Counted from the first letter of the stretch, positions 20,298-31,268 are shown. The stretch: 64,000 bases of DNA from Odontocerum albicorne (GCA_949825065.1 OX463846.1:4173366-4237365), one strand, 5' to 3'. Notes: generated from the letters alone by a model not told the origin. Program-made: numbers and translations.

Positions 20298-20835
20298 TAT
20301 ATGGAAGTCATAAATATTGGCATACTCGTCGTTGCTGGTCCTCATAGTCGAGGATCCTCTCTCCACTCCAGCGTCAATCTTGAGCTGCTCTTCCACGATG
20401 ATCATGTGATCTTCTATGAGAAAACATCGGCCCTAGATGCGCACTCCCTCTCGCAGATGTCACAGACATGTGGACCCTGCAGAGTCACCTGGCAATGCTG
20501 ACGTATTTTTGCAGCACGATGACTGTTTCTCACACGTCTAGCCGTTGAGACGCTATCAGCCCAAGAACAGATGACTCTCCATCTTCCACGGTCCTGAGCC
20601 ACCTGCTCCCAGTTCTCAGGCGCCCTACACTAAATCAGCGACACTCGCAGACTGTCCTTATAGCACTTTCTCTACCCACCAATCCTTCGCTTGCCCACTA
20701 CTTCCCCGTACAAGACGCGTTTTGGGAGACTACGATCACCCATGCGTATCACACGTCCAGTCCATCGCTATTTCGCCTTTACTACAATATCCTCTAGGTT
20801 TACAGTCGGAGCGTTGCAGGACCGAGACATTTGTG
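20298..20835 (-). pseudogene. LINE-C reverse transcriptase tail with zinc-finger-like end
   Basis: Minus-strand reading: GRVIRMGDRSLPKRVLYGEV, VGKRRIGG, stop, RKCYKDSLRVSL, then APENWEQVAQDRGRWRVICS, and finally VCDICERECASRADVFSHRR followed by SHDH. This order (L-P-K-x-x-L-Y-G-E, G-x-R-R-x-G-G-x-x-K-R-Y-K-D, A-Q-D-R-x-x-W, then C-x-x-C...H-x-x-x-H) is the C-terminus of a common animal non-LTR clade. Two stops interrupt it. No start or polymerase motifs lie in the window. Confidence 0.65.
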
Positions 20836-21110
20836 ACATAAACACATTGTAATCGGGTACTTTTCGCGACAAGTGATGACGCAATGCGGGTACTTTTAGA
20901 CTTTTTTGCGCCAAAATTAGACTTTCGTAAAAAAACCATATCTCTCAAGCTAATTAGTATTTTTTCGAAAAACTTTTTGTATCTTACTAAGAATAGAACT
21001 ATCTATATCTTTATTATGCAAAATATGGGTTGCTCTATTTTTTACTCACACAAAATTACTACATTCTAGGTAAACATAGAAAAAAATACTCTTTCACCAT
21101 CAAAATTATT

Positions 21111-21323
21111 TTATTCACATACAATTACGAAATTTTCAATAGATCTTATAAGAATCTTATGAATTCGTCTTCGGGAAAAAGTTGATGGCAGAGGAATAAT
21201 ATCTTCTTCACTATCATCGTCATCCTCGGAATCGGAAAAATCTTCTATGTCGCTTTGGCAGGAATAATTAGATAAATTGTCAGCAAACAATTCATCATCA
21301 CTCTCGTTTGCATCCTGATTCAT
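21111..21323 (-). pseudogene. piggyBac-like transposase N-terminus
   Basis: From the ATG at 21323 the minus frame gives MNQDANESDDELFADNLSNY, then SCQSDIEDFSDSEDDDDSEE and DIIPLPSTFSRRRIHK, ending after 70 residues. A very acidic start with D/S/E runs and then I-P-L-P is typical of piggyBac transposases before the DDBD1 domain. The catalytic domain is not found downstream. The surroundings contain 'gagtaaactcg' inverted motifs (21783-21796) like those in the TTAA element at 9191, hinting that both may belong to one family. Other acidic proteins cannot be excluded. Confidence 0.4.
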
Positions 21324-21349
21324 GTTCAGGGACAATAAAATTAACTTTC

Positions 21350-22149
21350 AAAAATAGTTTATCACAAAAAAAAACAGTGGCAGTAAAAAGTGGCGAAGTA
21401 AAAAAAGTTTTTGAACAAATACACCACGATAGTTAGGTATTTTCTACGAAAATTCGATAATTCAAAACAAAATAAAATACTTCGTAAAAGCAGAATGAAC
21501 TCAGAAACACGATACTAAGACTTCCGAACGAAAGCAGTACACTGGAGTCACTAGAGAAACGATCAACAATGCTAAAATAAGATCCCGATTTGTTATCATT
21601 GAAACATATTTTTTTGTAAACATAACCGCTTTTATTTTGCCTTTTGTGTTGTTATCACCCAACCTCATTGTATCAACAGGTAGATGCGTTAGGTACCCCT
21701 TACAATAGATAACGCGCAGTTCCCACCCCATTTGGCGACCGTGTTTACAAGTTTCCCGCATACCACCGCTTGGCAAACCAAAACGAGTAAACTCGTCTCC
21801 CGCTCTCTACTATAAAACGGGATAGAACGAGTTTTATCGTTTCCCGCAAAAAATTTGATAACACCAGTGGAGCTGATGAGTTTGACGAAGGAAACGTTTG
21901 TAGAGTCTACGTCTAAAAAGTCTACGTTGGCTCAAGTGTCACCAACGGATTGATTTCAATTTTTGTATTAAAGTCCCTTAATTAGATGTCTACATTGTAT
22001 CTTTCTAATATGTGTCTGAAAGAGTAAAACTAGGATCGAATACATTGAAGGTTCCGAATCGATCTAATAGGATAAAGTATTCTGAGAGGAATTTTGCCGT
22101 TGCTGGTTCTGTGACGTGAAATGGTATGCCTATAAGAGTTAGAGATATG
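21350..22149. other. Unassigned DNA, possibly piggyBac-like left part
   Basis: GC-richer patches at 21690-21860 with 'gagtaaactcg' and 'aacgggatagaacgagtttt'. No definite ends or TTAA pair located. No gene recognised. Confidence 0.3.
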
Positions 22150-22221
22150 GGTTTTTAAATATATGCAGATTCGGAGAAGAACCTAATCTAATGGCCGCAA
22201 TCACCAACTTCCTATTCTGAC
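22150..22221 (+). mobile_element. SINE-3 fragment truncated by hAT MITE
   Basis: 'atatgcagattcggagaaga' and 'acctaatctaatggccgcaa' match the SINE-3 centre. The copy ends at the hAT insertion and its 3' half is not recognisable afterwards. Confidence 0.5.
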
Positions 22222-22512
22222 CAACGTTCCCTCTAAGGTGTGCGCGTGTGCGGCCGCACATCTGTTAAAAATTCTCCGCACACATGTTTCCATCTTCCGC
22301 ACACATCTCAAAGAAAGGAACTTTTAACCACATTTTGTATTACATATAAGCTACATATTTGAAAAATGAAATTTATGATTTCGTGGTACATTATTTTGAC
22401 TACTTAGTTTTATCTATGCATGAATATGCATATTTGCGCACTTCCCTCTTTTTTTCTTGCACATATAAATTGATGGGCCGCACACACAATGAAAAAAATA
22501 GGGGGAACGTTG
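22222..22512 (+). mobile_element. hAT-type MITE, copy 1, perfect 8-bp TSD
   Basis: Ends CAACGTTCCCTCTAAGGTGT and the complement TAGGGGGAACGTTG. The 8-bp direct repeat ATTCTGAC is present at 22214-22221 and 22513-22520. 8-bp duplications and these ends are characteristic of hAT elements. The interior has 'ccgcacacatgtttcc' and no ORF. A sister copy is at 29211-29551. Confidence 0.85.
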
Positions 22513-22635
22513 ATTCTGACATCTTGAGGTATTGGATATATATTTTAGATAATCCCTTGTGATCGAATATGGTTATTAACGATTGTGAAAGACTGAGATA
22601 ATTATGATTCGATTTAATTATATTTTGAAAGAAGG

Positions 22636-22772
22636 AAAATAATTGGAATCGTCGGAGTTGTATGAAAAGGTGTATGGACGTGAAAGAGGAGAAATATGTG
22701 TGTCGAGGGAAAGTCTGGCGTTCGGTCCTCTCTGCCTACCCCAGCAGGGTAAAAGCGTTATAGTATGTATGA
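22636..22772 (+). pseudogene. LINE-A terminal fragment
   Basis: 'gaatcgtcggagttgtatga', 'aggtgtatggacgtgaaaga', 'gtctggcgttcggtcctctc', 'tgcctaccccagcagggta' encode the family's last residues (MDV.E, VWRSVLSAYP) before 'gtatgtatg'. Confidence 0.65.
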
Positions 22773-23249
22773 AGTACGTATATTCCACCTGAGCAATTTA
22801 TTAATTAAGTTGATCAGTATCAGATAAGGAGAGAGATCCGATTTCGTATGTTTTTTTGCTCCCATCTTCAAACGATGTGGTCAAATCCGAAACGATTATG
22901 ACAGCAAATTCATTTTAATAACGTGAAATACGAAGCATGTCAGGGACATGCACTTTAAACACGTTTGGGGTGCGCATTGACATTGCACAAATTGATAGCC
23001 CTGGCGCCTACATATTAACAAGTACAGGGTGCACGGAAATTTTTATTTTTATTTATTTTTTCAATTTATGAACAAATGAATTAATAAATGCCCCATTACC
23101 TGTGACGAGTATAATAGAAGGCACAATACAAAGTGGAGAATCAGGATACTTGACATTGGTGCCACCGGAGATGACGATGTAAGCCATGTCCTCAGTAAGA
23201 TATATGCAAAAGCCTACTTTACTGGGGACAAGAAAAATAACATAAGGGC
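22773..23249. other. Unassigned DNA; partial repeat X at its end
   Basis: 23150-23240 carries 'cctcagtaagatatatgcaa' and 'cctactttactggggacaag', the reverse complement of repeat X as at 31108. Rest unassigned. Confidence 0.4.
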
Positions 23250-23545
23250 AAAGAGGTTTAGTTCCTATCTTCGTCTTCTTTCTGCTTTGGGTTCCTGATA
23301 ACTAGCGACAGTTCTACGTCATTTGGTTCTTTCTGCTGCTGTTTGCTCCCAGTTGTGCTGAGTATTAATGTTTTAAGCGTCTCATGCAGTATCTCCTTAT
23401 ATCTCTTGCGTTGACCGCCGTGCTTTATTCTGTCTTTCGTCAGCTTGCCAAAGAGGGCATTTCTTGGGAGTCTATCTACTCAGGCATGCGAACCACATAT
23501 CTAGCTAGACCAACGCGTTCGAATACGTGACACCAGAATCTAGAT
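23250..23545 (-). pseudogene. LINE-C fragment
   Basis: Minus frame: RLPRNALFGKLTKDRIKHGG, then QRKRYKEILHETLKTLILST. The F-G-x-L then G-G-Q-R-K-R-Y-K-E/D motif matches the same clade as 20298-20835. Truncated at both ends. Confidence 0.6.
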
Positions 23546-23879
23546 TTTTCAAACCATAAAAAGTATCAAGTTTAATTATTTTTTTAATTAAGTAGTGGGT
23601 TAAAAATATAAATGAGTTTTGAATCCTAATTTTAATTTTTCAGATGGGCGTAACAGTAAGAAAGATTCAACGCAAAATTCAACGAAAAATTTTTTTGTTC
23701 ATCTTAAACTCCGCACAGAGGGGAAGCTGAAGGCATTCAGAAGAAAGCTGAAAACTATTATTTATCTGAAAGATCATAAAGGGTGGCTTATTGTCACTTT
23801 TATAAAAGGTGCTGAAAAATAAATAATTAACATAATAAAAAAGATGAAATTTTAACACCAGAACACTTCTGTTACAATG
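23546..23879. other. Unassigned DNA
   Basis: A 67-codon plus frame (23619-23822) rich in K, N and S has no recognisable similarity. No signals. Confidence 0.3.
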
Positions 23880-24262
23880 TAGCACCTCTCAAATCTATGC
23901 ATCTATCCCACTTTTTTTTTTCATGTCGTTCTTTCATTTTATTCCGTTATTATGTAAAACCTCTCTAATCCATGGTTCTATCCAAAACTCTTTTCGTGTC
24001 ATTCAGTTATGATGTATAATCTCTCAAATTCATGGCCGTATCCCACTTTTTTTTTCATTTCATTCCGTTGTTTTATAAAACCTCTCTTCTCTAATCCATG
24101 GTTCTATCCAACATCTTTTTCGTTTCGTTTTTTTCATTTCATTTTGTTATGACGTGTAATCTCTCAAATATGTGGCTGTATCCCACTTCTTTCTCATTTC
24201 GATCTTTCGTATCTTTCCGTTATGATGCATCCCTCAAATACATGACTCTATCCCACTTTTTT
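23880..24262 (+). repeat. Degenerate ~70-bp tandem repeat
   Basis: About five to six units of 'tctatcccactttttttt', 'catttcattccgttatgatg', 'aacctctcaaatccatgg'. Alternating variants ('atccatggttctatccaa' versus 'aaattcatggccgtatccc') suggest a two-unit higher-order repeat of about 140 bp. T-rich strand is plus. Confidence 0.65.
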
Positions 24263-24534
24263 TAAATGAATATGCATAAATGTTACTCTTTCAGCGTTAG
24301 GAGAGATCTACGCACTTGTTTATACGTGTACATATACAAATTGCTAATAGGAAAAATAGCAAGACTTTTTTGATTGACAAGCTTTTGTTTAATGTACCGG
24401 ACAATAATTATTAACGTCGTCGTGAAATAAGATGGTTTTCGGCGCCGTTTTCACGAACTGAGCTTTTAAGAGCATCATCACTCGCACATGGAATGAGCAT
24501 CTTCCATCGGTGGATAAATTGTGGTTTGAACTTC
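24263..24534. other. Unassigned DNA
   Basis: A 66-codon minus frame overlaps the next MITE's left end and is not recognised. Confidence 0.3.
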
Positions 24535-25143
24535 TTAACCTTTCCCTTCCTGTGCTAAAAAAGTCCGATGCTGTGTATTCAATACACATGTATAACTGAG
24601 CTATTTAAAATCGGAAAAATAAGAATATTCATAGCAAAACGCTTAAATTAATTAAATTTGAAGACAAAAGTGATAATAATTGAAATTTAATTGCTGAAAA
24701 CATGAAAAAACATCGACCGACGTTCACAAAACGGACGAAGTGACCACCTCAAATGGATGCCCGAAAGCTACTGAATCGAGCGAACTGAGATTCTATTTCT
24801 TGCATTCCCATATACCGAAGTAGAGTGAGAGTGAGCCGTGAATAGCGTCGCCTCCTCACCCATAGCGGGTTTTTAGAATGAATATACCTACGTCACACAC
24901 TGGCACACGTTTGATTGTACTGGTGAATTTCTTCCCGATTTTCACAAAGTATCTCTGATGTGGCCGATAAGTGCTAATTATTATTAATATTATTTTTTCA
25001 TTCAATGCGTAAATGTATTACGGTTTTCATTCAATGCGTAAATGTATCTAAAATCTGAAGCCAGTATTTATTATATTTATAGAGATATTCAAGTGTTTAG
25101 AAGTAATTGTACAAGTTACACATCACAGGGAAGGAAGGGTTAA
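24535..25143 (+). mobile_element. piggyBac-type MITE, copy B, complete
   Basis: TTAA-CCTTTCCCTTCCTGTG at the left and CACAGGGAAGGAAGGG-TTAA at the right form a near-perfect inverted repeat of about 16 bp, with TTAA on both sides. 609 bp with no ORF. It matches copy C along its whole length, apart from an internal duplication here of 'attcaatgcgtaaatgtat' near 25000-25046. Confidence 0.85.
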
Positions 25144-25868
25144 TAAACTTTGTAGGTATAACTGAGTCATTCACAGGGAAGCATGAGTAACATTGTACTT
25201 GTCTGTGCTATATTTAACCTTTTTTTCTTGTTATTTGATTAAATTTATATAAAATGTAAAAGAAAATAATTTAAAAAAACAAGTAGGTATGATTTTAGTT
25301 TTTTTTTGTTTTTCTCCGGAACATCACATTATTAAATATTAATTCGTAACATTTTTTATGTCTCCTCATTAACATAAAAAAAGCTACAAGATATACAAAA
25401 AAAATTGCAATATTTTATGAAAAAAATATGAAGCGTTCCGCCAACCCTAATTGTTACAAATGACTGATTAACGCAACAAATCATGCAAAGTCGTGGGTGT
25501 AAATTCTTATTTCTTCATGCAAGGGTTTTATTTCTTCATGCAATGTTACGTTCTGTGTATTTGGAGAATTCGTTGACAGTATTTTGAATTATAGTTATCA
25601 CCATATTCAGATCCAAACAAATTTCGTTGCATAATCATCCCTATTCCTGGAACCCTAACCCTTGAATATCTTTTGTCTAATGAACCACTCGTCTCCAGGC
25701 TACCCCTTACATGACATCTACGATTTATTAGGTCCTCCTTCACGCCGTCTCATAATCGAAGCCTCTGTTATCCAATGGGTCTCCTGGTTCTCAACGAATG
25801 TACATAATATGGTATTCTTCGTCGTTTTTTATCTATTCTGTATACATAACTTTATTAATTCTACCATA
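25144..25868. other. Unassigned DNA
   Basis: AT-rich to 25480, then more balanced sequence (25540-25800) with open frames on both strands. No recognised motif. Confidence 0.35.
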
Positions 25869-26137
25869 TCAAAGTTGTGGTAAACATTGTCTAACTCTCC
25901 ATTATTCCGTATGGTAAAGTTGTATAACTCTTTATGCTACTAAATTAGAGTTATGGTAAATGTTGTCTAACTCTCCAGTACTCCGTGTTATAAAGTTGCC
26001 TAACTCTATGCTTCTAAATCAGAGCTATGGCATAGGCTGTCTAACTCTCCATTATTACATATGGTAAAATTGTCTATTTTTTTAATGCTATTAAATCAGT
26101 TATGGTAAAGGTTTTCAAACTCTCTATTATTCCATAT
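25869..26137 (+). repeat. 76-bp minisatellite, left block
   Basis: About 3.5 units of 'gtatggtaaagttgtctaac', 'tctttatgctactaaatcag', 'agttatggtaaatgttgtct', 'aactctccattattcc'. Two alternating variants occur (aagttg..ctttatgctac and aaattg..tttttaatgctat). The array is cut at 26137 by a DNA transposon and resumes at 28551. Confidence 0.8.
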
Positions 26138-28550
26138 CGCTACCCTAATTTGTAAATTTGCTAACTCCATAAATACAAACTTTACAGGACGGCAATAAAA
26201 CTGCATAATTATTCTAAATTAAATCTTATTTGTATTTTTGTTGTACTTAAATATCAAGACGACCAAGAGAAACACTCTGAGTAAAAAAAAGTTAAATATC
26301 ATTATTGCATCATTATTTTATGGATAATTATTGGAGTTAGCAATTTTGCGATGGTGAATATTTAAAAATTATTGAAGGAGTTAGCAAAATTGCATCTTAA
26401 TATGAGTTTTTACTATGGAGGTCTCCTAATATTGAAAAACAAATAACTTGAAGTATTTTATTTGGATATAAATAATGCAAGAGTGATGATAAAATACACA
26501 AATCAAACAATATAAAACAAGTTATAAAAATATAAATTATAAAAACAAAGGCTATGTGTGCATAATTTTGTTTTATAATATAATGTTGAAATATTAGATT
26601 TTGCGGCCAGGACAGCTTATTATTATAGATCCATGGTGAACACATAATTTTGTTCTTTGTCTTTGTTTTTTTTTGTTCATTTCTGGCTTCTTCTTTCTTC
26701 CGTTGATGTAGGCCGAAAAATTATTTTGTTCATAAGTAGTACATTTGTCACATGCATCTTTTTTAGGTTGGAAACCCCCTAAATTAGCCCTTTCAAAATG
26801 TTTGTGAAATGAAGTAGACGAGAGAGATGTTGTAATATCTCTTGTTGTGCACCATTCGGTTTTATAAAAATTATAAAGTTCTGATTTTGACCTCCATTTG
26901 GGCCACAAGTAATTTTTGGAAGTTCTTTTTCGGCAGAAATGGGAATTCATTTTTGGCAACTCATTAAAAAAGTTTCTAAGATTTTCATAAGCTTCCAGAA
27001 ATCGATTCTTGTTGCATTTTTTAACAATAATTGCCATTTGTAATTCTAAACTATCGCTTTTCTTCTTCCAGTTTAATACTGTCATCCTATTTAAATCTAA
27101 TGTATGCAAAAACATCGTTTTGCATAGCCGTATGTCAGAATCATTCTTTCTTGGAAAATATGTTGTAGACGACACTTTACTGGATTTTTCCGGATCTGTT
27201 CTACCCCTCGATTTTTTTTACCGGTAAAACTTTCATTAGCCCATCTACATAAATTCGTTGTTCTTTCAAATTCAAATTCCGAAATTGGTTAAAAATGTTC
27301 ATTCTGTCCTTATTCGATATAGAATAACACTTCAAGACACTTTTTTCAGAAACATGACATTTACGCCTTTTTTAAAAGTTTTTTATCATTCTTCGGTATT
27401 TTATTATTCCATGATCCATTGTTTTTCTTTTTTCTGCCTAAATATCTATTTCCTTTCTTTCTGTTTGCCTTATTCTTAGTAGATAACCAAGAAGAACTAT
27501 CTAGGTCACACCTTTTCTTTCTTACTTTTTTAGTAGGTTGAAGTGGTCCATTATAATAATTTGAATCTGAATTATGTGAATACGGCATTAATGAAATTTT
27601 GACTTCTTGGCTTTCATCATCACTTATAATGTCATCAATGGTGTTAAATACCATCTCGGATTGTGTTATCATTTCAGTCGAATTTTGTACAATATCCGTA
27701 TTATCAGCACTTTCCATAATTATAATATTGTTGTAAACCGTGTCAGGTTGTGTTTCTATAATTCCTTTTGATACATTTTCTGAGTAGTATCCGTATTTAC
27801 ATAATATTATGTGATTTCTGCATTATCACTATCAACGACTAAAATTGGCGATTCCATGAATAAATTTGGACTTTCTTGAAAACTATCACTCATACGATTT
27901 TTTTCATCACTTTTACGATTTTCTTGATTACTCCTACGATTTGTGTCACTAATCCAACCATAATTTTCCTCCGCTATTCATCTATAAAAATAGACAATCC
28001 TTATAAAAGTATTTTAATGCTTCAAATATTCATATTAATTTAAATAAACACAATTTTGTTTAAGCCCACCCAGTAATAATTGAAATGCAAAGTTGATGTT
28101 ATAATGCAACACGATGTTTTACATGTGTTGAAAAATTGCTAACTCCCTTTGTTGAATAAAATGTGATATTGAGTCATAAGTAAGGGGAAAAAACTTCAAT
28201 TTATCTTAACAAAATAGTGCTTATGCTTATATTCATAGGAAATAATGCTTTTTTTTTCAAAATAGTGTAACCGAACTCACCTTTTAAATTAAATATTTTG
28301 ACCGCTACCACAATGCTACTTGATTCTAATGGATTCACGTACACAATGGTGGAGTTACACATTTTGCAGTGTTGGAATTGGTAGCATTGGAGTTATCAAT
28401 TTTTCTTGAGGCGTTTTTTAAGGCACTTTCACTAATTGTATATATGTCAAATTTTTATAGCATGTGTATTTGAATGTCGAGAACAAAATGCAATTGTCAA
28501 GTCATTTTTCGACAAAAGTGGAGTTAGCAAATTTACAAATTAGGGTAGCG
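26138..28550 (-). mobile_element. DNA transposon (2413 bp, 4-bp ATAT TSD), Sola-like?
   Basis: Perfect 32-bp terminal inverted repeats begin CGCTACCCTAATTTGTAAAT and continue TTGCTAACTCCA. ATAT flanks both ends (26134-26137, 28551-28554), and joining the flanks restores a minisatellite unit. 'ggagttagcaa'-like subterminal repeats occur inside both ends (near 26333, 26373, 28135, 28343). It carries a broken transposase-like gene on the minus strand. 4-bp duplications fit Sola among known superfamilies, but the family assignment is inference. Confidence 0.75.
26594..27717 (-). pseudogene. TE-encoded protein of insect type, frameshifted and C-terminally deleted
   Basis: Starts at an ATG near 27717 with an acidic/polar region (MESADNTDIVQNSTEMITQS) and a basic stretch, then KCHVSEKSVLKCYSISNKDR and QFRNLNLKEQRIYVDGLMK. 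After a frame change near 27210 it continues with IRLCKTMFLHTLDLN, ELPKMNSHFCRKRTSKNYLW, LYNFYKTEWCTTRDI and GGFQPKKDACDKCTTYEQN. The patterns 'C-x3-C...F', 'K-x-F-x-x-T-L-D-I', 'P-x-x-x-S-H-Y/F-C-R' and 'K-K-D-x-C-D-x-C' recur in a large set of uncharacterised insect proteins of repeated genes. The C-terminal half, presumably catalytic, is missing. Confidence 0.6.
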
Positions 28551-28856
28551 ATATGGTAAAGTTGTAAAACTCTTTATGTTACTAATCAGAGTTATGGCAA
28601 ATGTCGTCTAACTCTCCATTATTACGTATGGTAAAATTGTCTAACTTTTTAATGCTATTTAATCACAGTTGTGTTAAAGGTTATCAAACTCTATTATTCC
28701 GTATGGTAAAGTTGTCTAGCTCTTTATGCTACTACATCAGAGTTATGGCAAATGTTGTCTAACTCTCCATTATTCCGTATGGTAAAATTGTCTTACTTTT
28801 TATACTACTAAATAAGAGCTATGAAAAGGTTGTCTAACTCTTAATTATTCCGTATA
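28551..28856 (+). repeat. 76-bp minisatellite, right block
   Basis: Four more units in the same phase as the left block, starting with the second ATAT of the target duplication ('atatggtaaagttgtaaaac'). The same alternating variants continue. Confidence 0.8.
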
Positions 28857-29132
28857 CTTCAAACTCTATACTTAAAAGGGTTGAAACATAACCAACGAAA
28901 GCTTTAAATCACCATCGAAAAGGGGAGAGTTGAGAAAGCAAATATATTGATAGATTCACGGAAAACCATAAAATAATTTGAATTGATTGTTGTGAAGGGT
29001 AACTAAAATTTTATAAAATTACACAAAATATTGATGTCATGGCTTCACTATAATTATTGCCTTACAACTAATTTAAATTTTCAGAAAACAACATTTAGTA
29101 TTTTGTTATATCAACACACTCAATTTAACGAT
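28857..29132. other. Unassigned DNA
   Basis: No recognised feature. Confidence 0.3.
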
Positions 29133-29210
29133 TTTGACGATCTCCATGGCTTAGATGGTTAGACGCCTGTCTTCCAAACCAAGGATTATGGGTTCGATTT
29201 TCGTTGGTAC
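29133..29210 (+). mobile_element. SINE-1 head, cut by hAT MITE
   Basis: 'tggcttagatggttagacgc' and the B box 'gggttcgattttcgttgg' identify the head. The body is not recognisable after the insertion. Confidence 0.6.
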
Positions 29211-29551
29211 CAACGTACCTTCTAAGGTGTGCGTGTGTGCGGCCGCACATCTGTTAAAAAATGTCCGCACACATGTTTCCATCTTCCGCACACATCTCAA
29301 AGGTAGGAACATGTAACCATATTTTTTTTGCGCAATTATATATTTTATTTGATATTTTATGATGGGTTCTCAGGTTACTTTCTTTGAGATGTGTGCGGAA
29401 CATGGAAACAACCTATTCATATTATGTTACATATTTTGAATAAAGACTTGATGAATTATCCCTTGTTCAAAGGTCTTCGTGTTGGTGTTTTAAATTTGCA
29501 CATATAAGTCGATGGGCCGCACACACAATGAAAAAAATAGGGGGAACATTG
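29211..29551 (+). mobile_element. hAT-type MITE, copy 2, perfect 8-bp TSD
   Basis: CAACGTACCTTCTAAGGTGT to TAGGGGGAACATTG, flanked by GTTGGTAC at 29203-29210 and 29552-29559. Longer than copy 1 because of differences in the middle. No ORF. Confidence 0.85.
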
Positions 29552-29616
29552 GTTGGTACCCATTTTTCTATCTTCATTCGGATAGTTGACAAAAATACTC
29601 CGCATATAAATCTTTT

Positions 29617-29802
29617 TTTTTTAACCTGGCGAGTTTTTTGCCATGTAGCAATCTCTTCCAGACAACCAGAAAGATGTTTTTATAGGCCCTAAGTGTTAAC
29701 CAGATTGGAATCTTATTTTAAAAAATCTGGGTTCCAGCGGGGATCGAACCCGCAACCTCCGGATCGGCAGACTGTCTTACCACCAGGCCACGGAGTTCGC
29801 CT
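29617..29802 (-). mobile_element. SINE-1 copy
   Basis: Reverse strand: the plus strand shows 'acctggcgag', 'caatctcttccagacaacca', 'gggttccagcggggatcgaa', 'cccgcaacctccggatcggc' and 'cttaccaccaggccacgg', i.e. a well-kept tRNA-like head with canonical B box (GGTTCGA complement). Confidence 0.75.
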
Positions 29803-30150
29803 TATGTTCCTTTATTTTTTTTAATGATCATATTTATTTTCTTTTTCTTCGCATAGCTGAAAAATTAGGGCTCTTTCTTAGTTGACATCACCATAAACCT
29901 TATGGGGATGTTGACTACGAACAAGTCGTAAAGATGTAAACTGCTATTATTTTCAAAACGTCAGCGTCATAAGCCAAACCACGTGGTACCAGACTCCAAA
30001 ATAGTTATACAACTAATAAAAAGAACCGCAAAAACCTTAAAACATAGGAAAAGAAGTATCAAGGTGTTCCTACAGGTTTAAGACCAATAATATAGTATAG
30101 AACTGCATTTGCTAAGAAAATAATTGCAAAATCTTAGTACACAGTGATGT
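29803..30150. other. Unassigned DNA
   Basis: No gene or repeat recognised. Confidence 0.3.
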
Positions 30151-30158
30151 GTAGCAAT

Positions 30159-31081
30159 CAGGGCTGTGGAGTCGGAGTCGGAGCCGGAGTCGTGGAGTCG
30201 GAACATTTTAGGCGGAGTCGGAGTCGGAAAAAATCGACCGACTCCGACTCCGTTTAATTATTTTAACATTTTCTTTAATGAATAACGTTACGGTATGTGT
30301 TAACCAGTTAACCTCTCATTGTTTCATGCCTGATACTATGCAGACTTTTATAATCGCAATAAACCCCAAAAGGGGATTACGTTCAGTTTACAGTTTTTAC
30401 AAAATTAGATATAAAAACAGCAATACTGCGATATCCTGAAATTATTCAAGATTCAGCGCTGACCGTCACGGCCTTACCACTTACCACCTACACAAGTTAA
30501 GAGCTTCCATAAATCCTGACTTATTTTGAGATCTAATTCCATTTAGACCACGAATAGGAAATAAGATTTATATAAAGTATATTTACTTTAAAAAATCTTA
30601 TCTTGTGTTCTATTCAATATTGAATCAAAATAATAATAAACAATATAAATAAGATTTAGTTAACGTATAAAAACAAATGAAGCAACCTTTTTATTTTATT
30701 TTAAAGTGTTTTCTTATTTTTTTAATACCTACCTGTGTTGTTTTTCTAATTATTTTAAAAGTTTCATTTAATTCTTTTTTTAAATATTAATATATATTTT
30801 TAATATTATTTTTGTGTGAAGATATTGCTTAATGCGTATTGTTTATATATTTTTTTATTAAATTGTTTCATTTGTGTACGAATATAATTAATTTTTAATT
30901 TATACCTGTATCCATTATTAATAAGTCAATATAAATACATTAGGTAGACGCAGTAAATTATAAAATAAAATAAAAATTGAAGTCAGAGTCAAGAGTTGGA
31001 GTCGAAGTCGAAGTCGGAGTCGGAGTATAAAATAAAGCCGGAGTCGGAGTCGGTAAATTTTCATCCGACTCCACAGCCCTG
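30159..31081. mobile_element. hAT-type non-autonomous element with GTCGGA repeats
   Basis: Ends CAGGGCTGTGGAGTCGGAGT and its complement CGACTCCACAGCCCTG; flanked by a perfect 8-bp duplication GTAGCAAT (30151-30158 and 31082-31089). 'gtcgga' hexamers are tandemly repeated inside both ends. The interior is AT-rich and without ORF. Superfamily by TSD length and CAGGG-type end. Confidence 0.8.
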
Positions 31082-31107
31082 GTAGCAATAATTATTAATT
31101 AATTGTT

Positions 31108-31268
31108 GCTACACTATCATCAGTGAGATACAGGCAAAAGCCTAGTTTACTGGGAACACGGCAAATGAAAAGCAACAAACCGAGATCCATTAAAATTGTT
31201 TGTCCAAATTAAATTACCTGTTGTTTTTTCGCAAATTATGTATATTTCTTGTCATGTGTAAAATAAAA
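31108..31268 (-). repeat. Repeat X, partial
   Basis: 'cagtgagatacaggcaaaag', 'cctagtttactgggaacacg' and 'ttgtcatgtgtaaaataaaa' are the complement of repeat X at 11586. Confidence 0.5.

Noticed and set aside
20301..20501. Plus-strand 66-codon ORF
   Set aside because: Antisense to the LINE-C tail at 20298-20835.
29700..29802. Possible tRNA gene (good A and B boxes, also at 37690 and 59605)
   Set aside because: The heads are followed by a conserved SINE body, and no full cloverleaf with acceptor stem was found by eye. They are SINE-1 heads.
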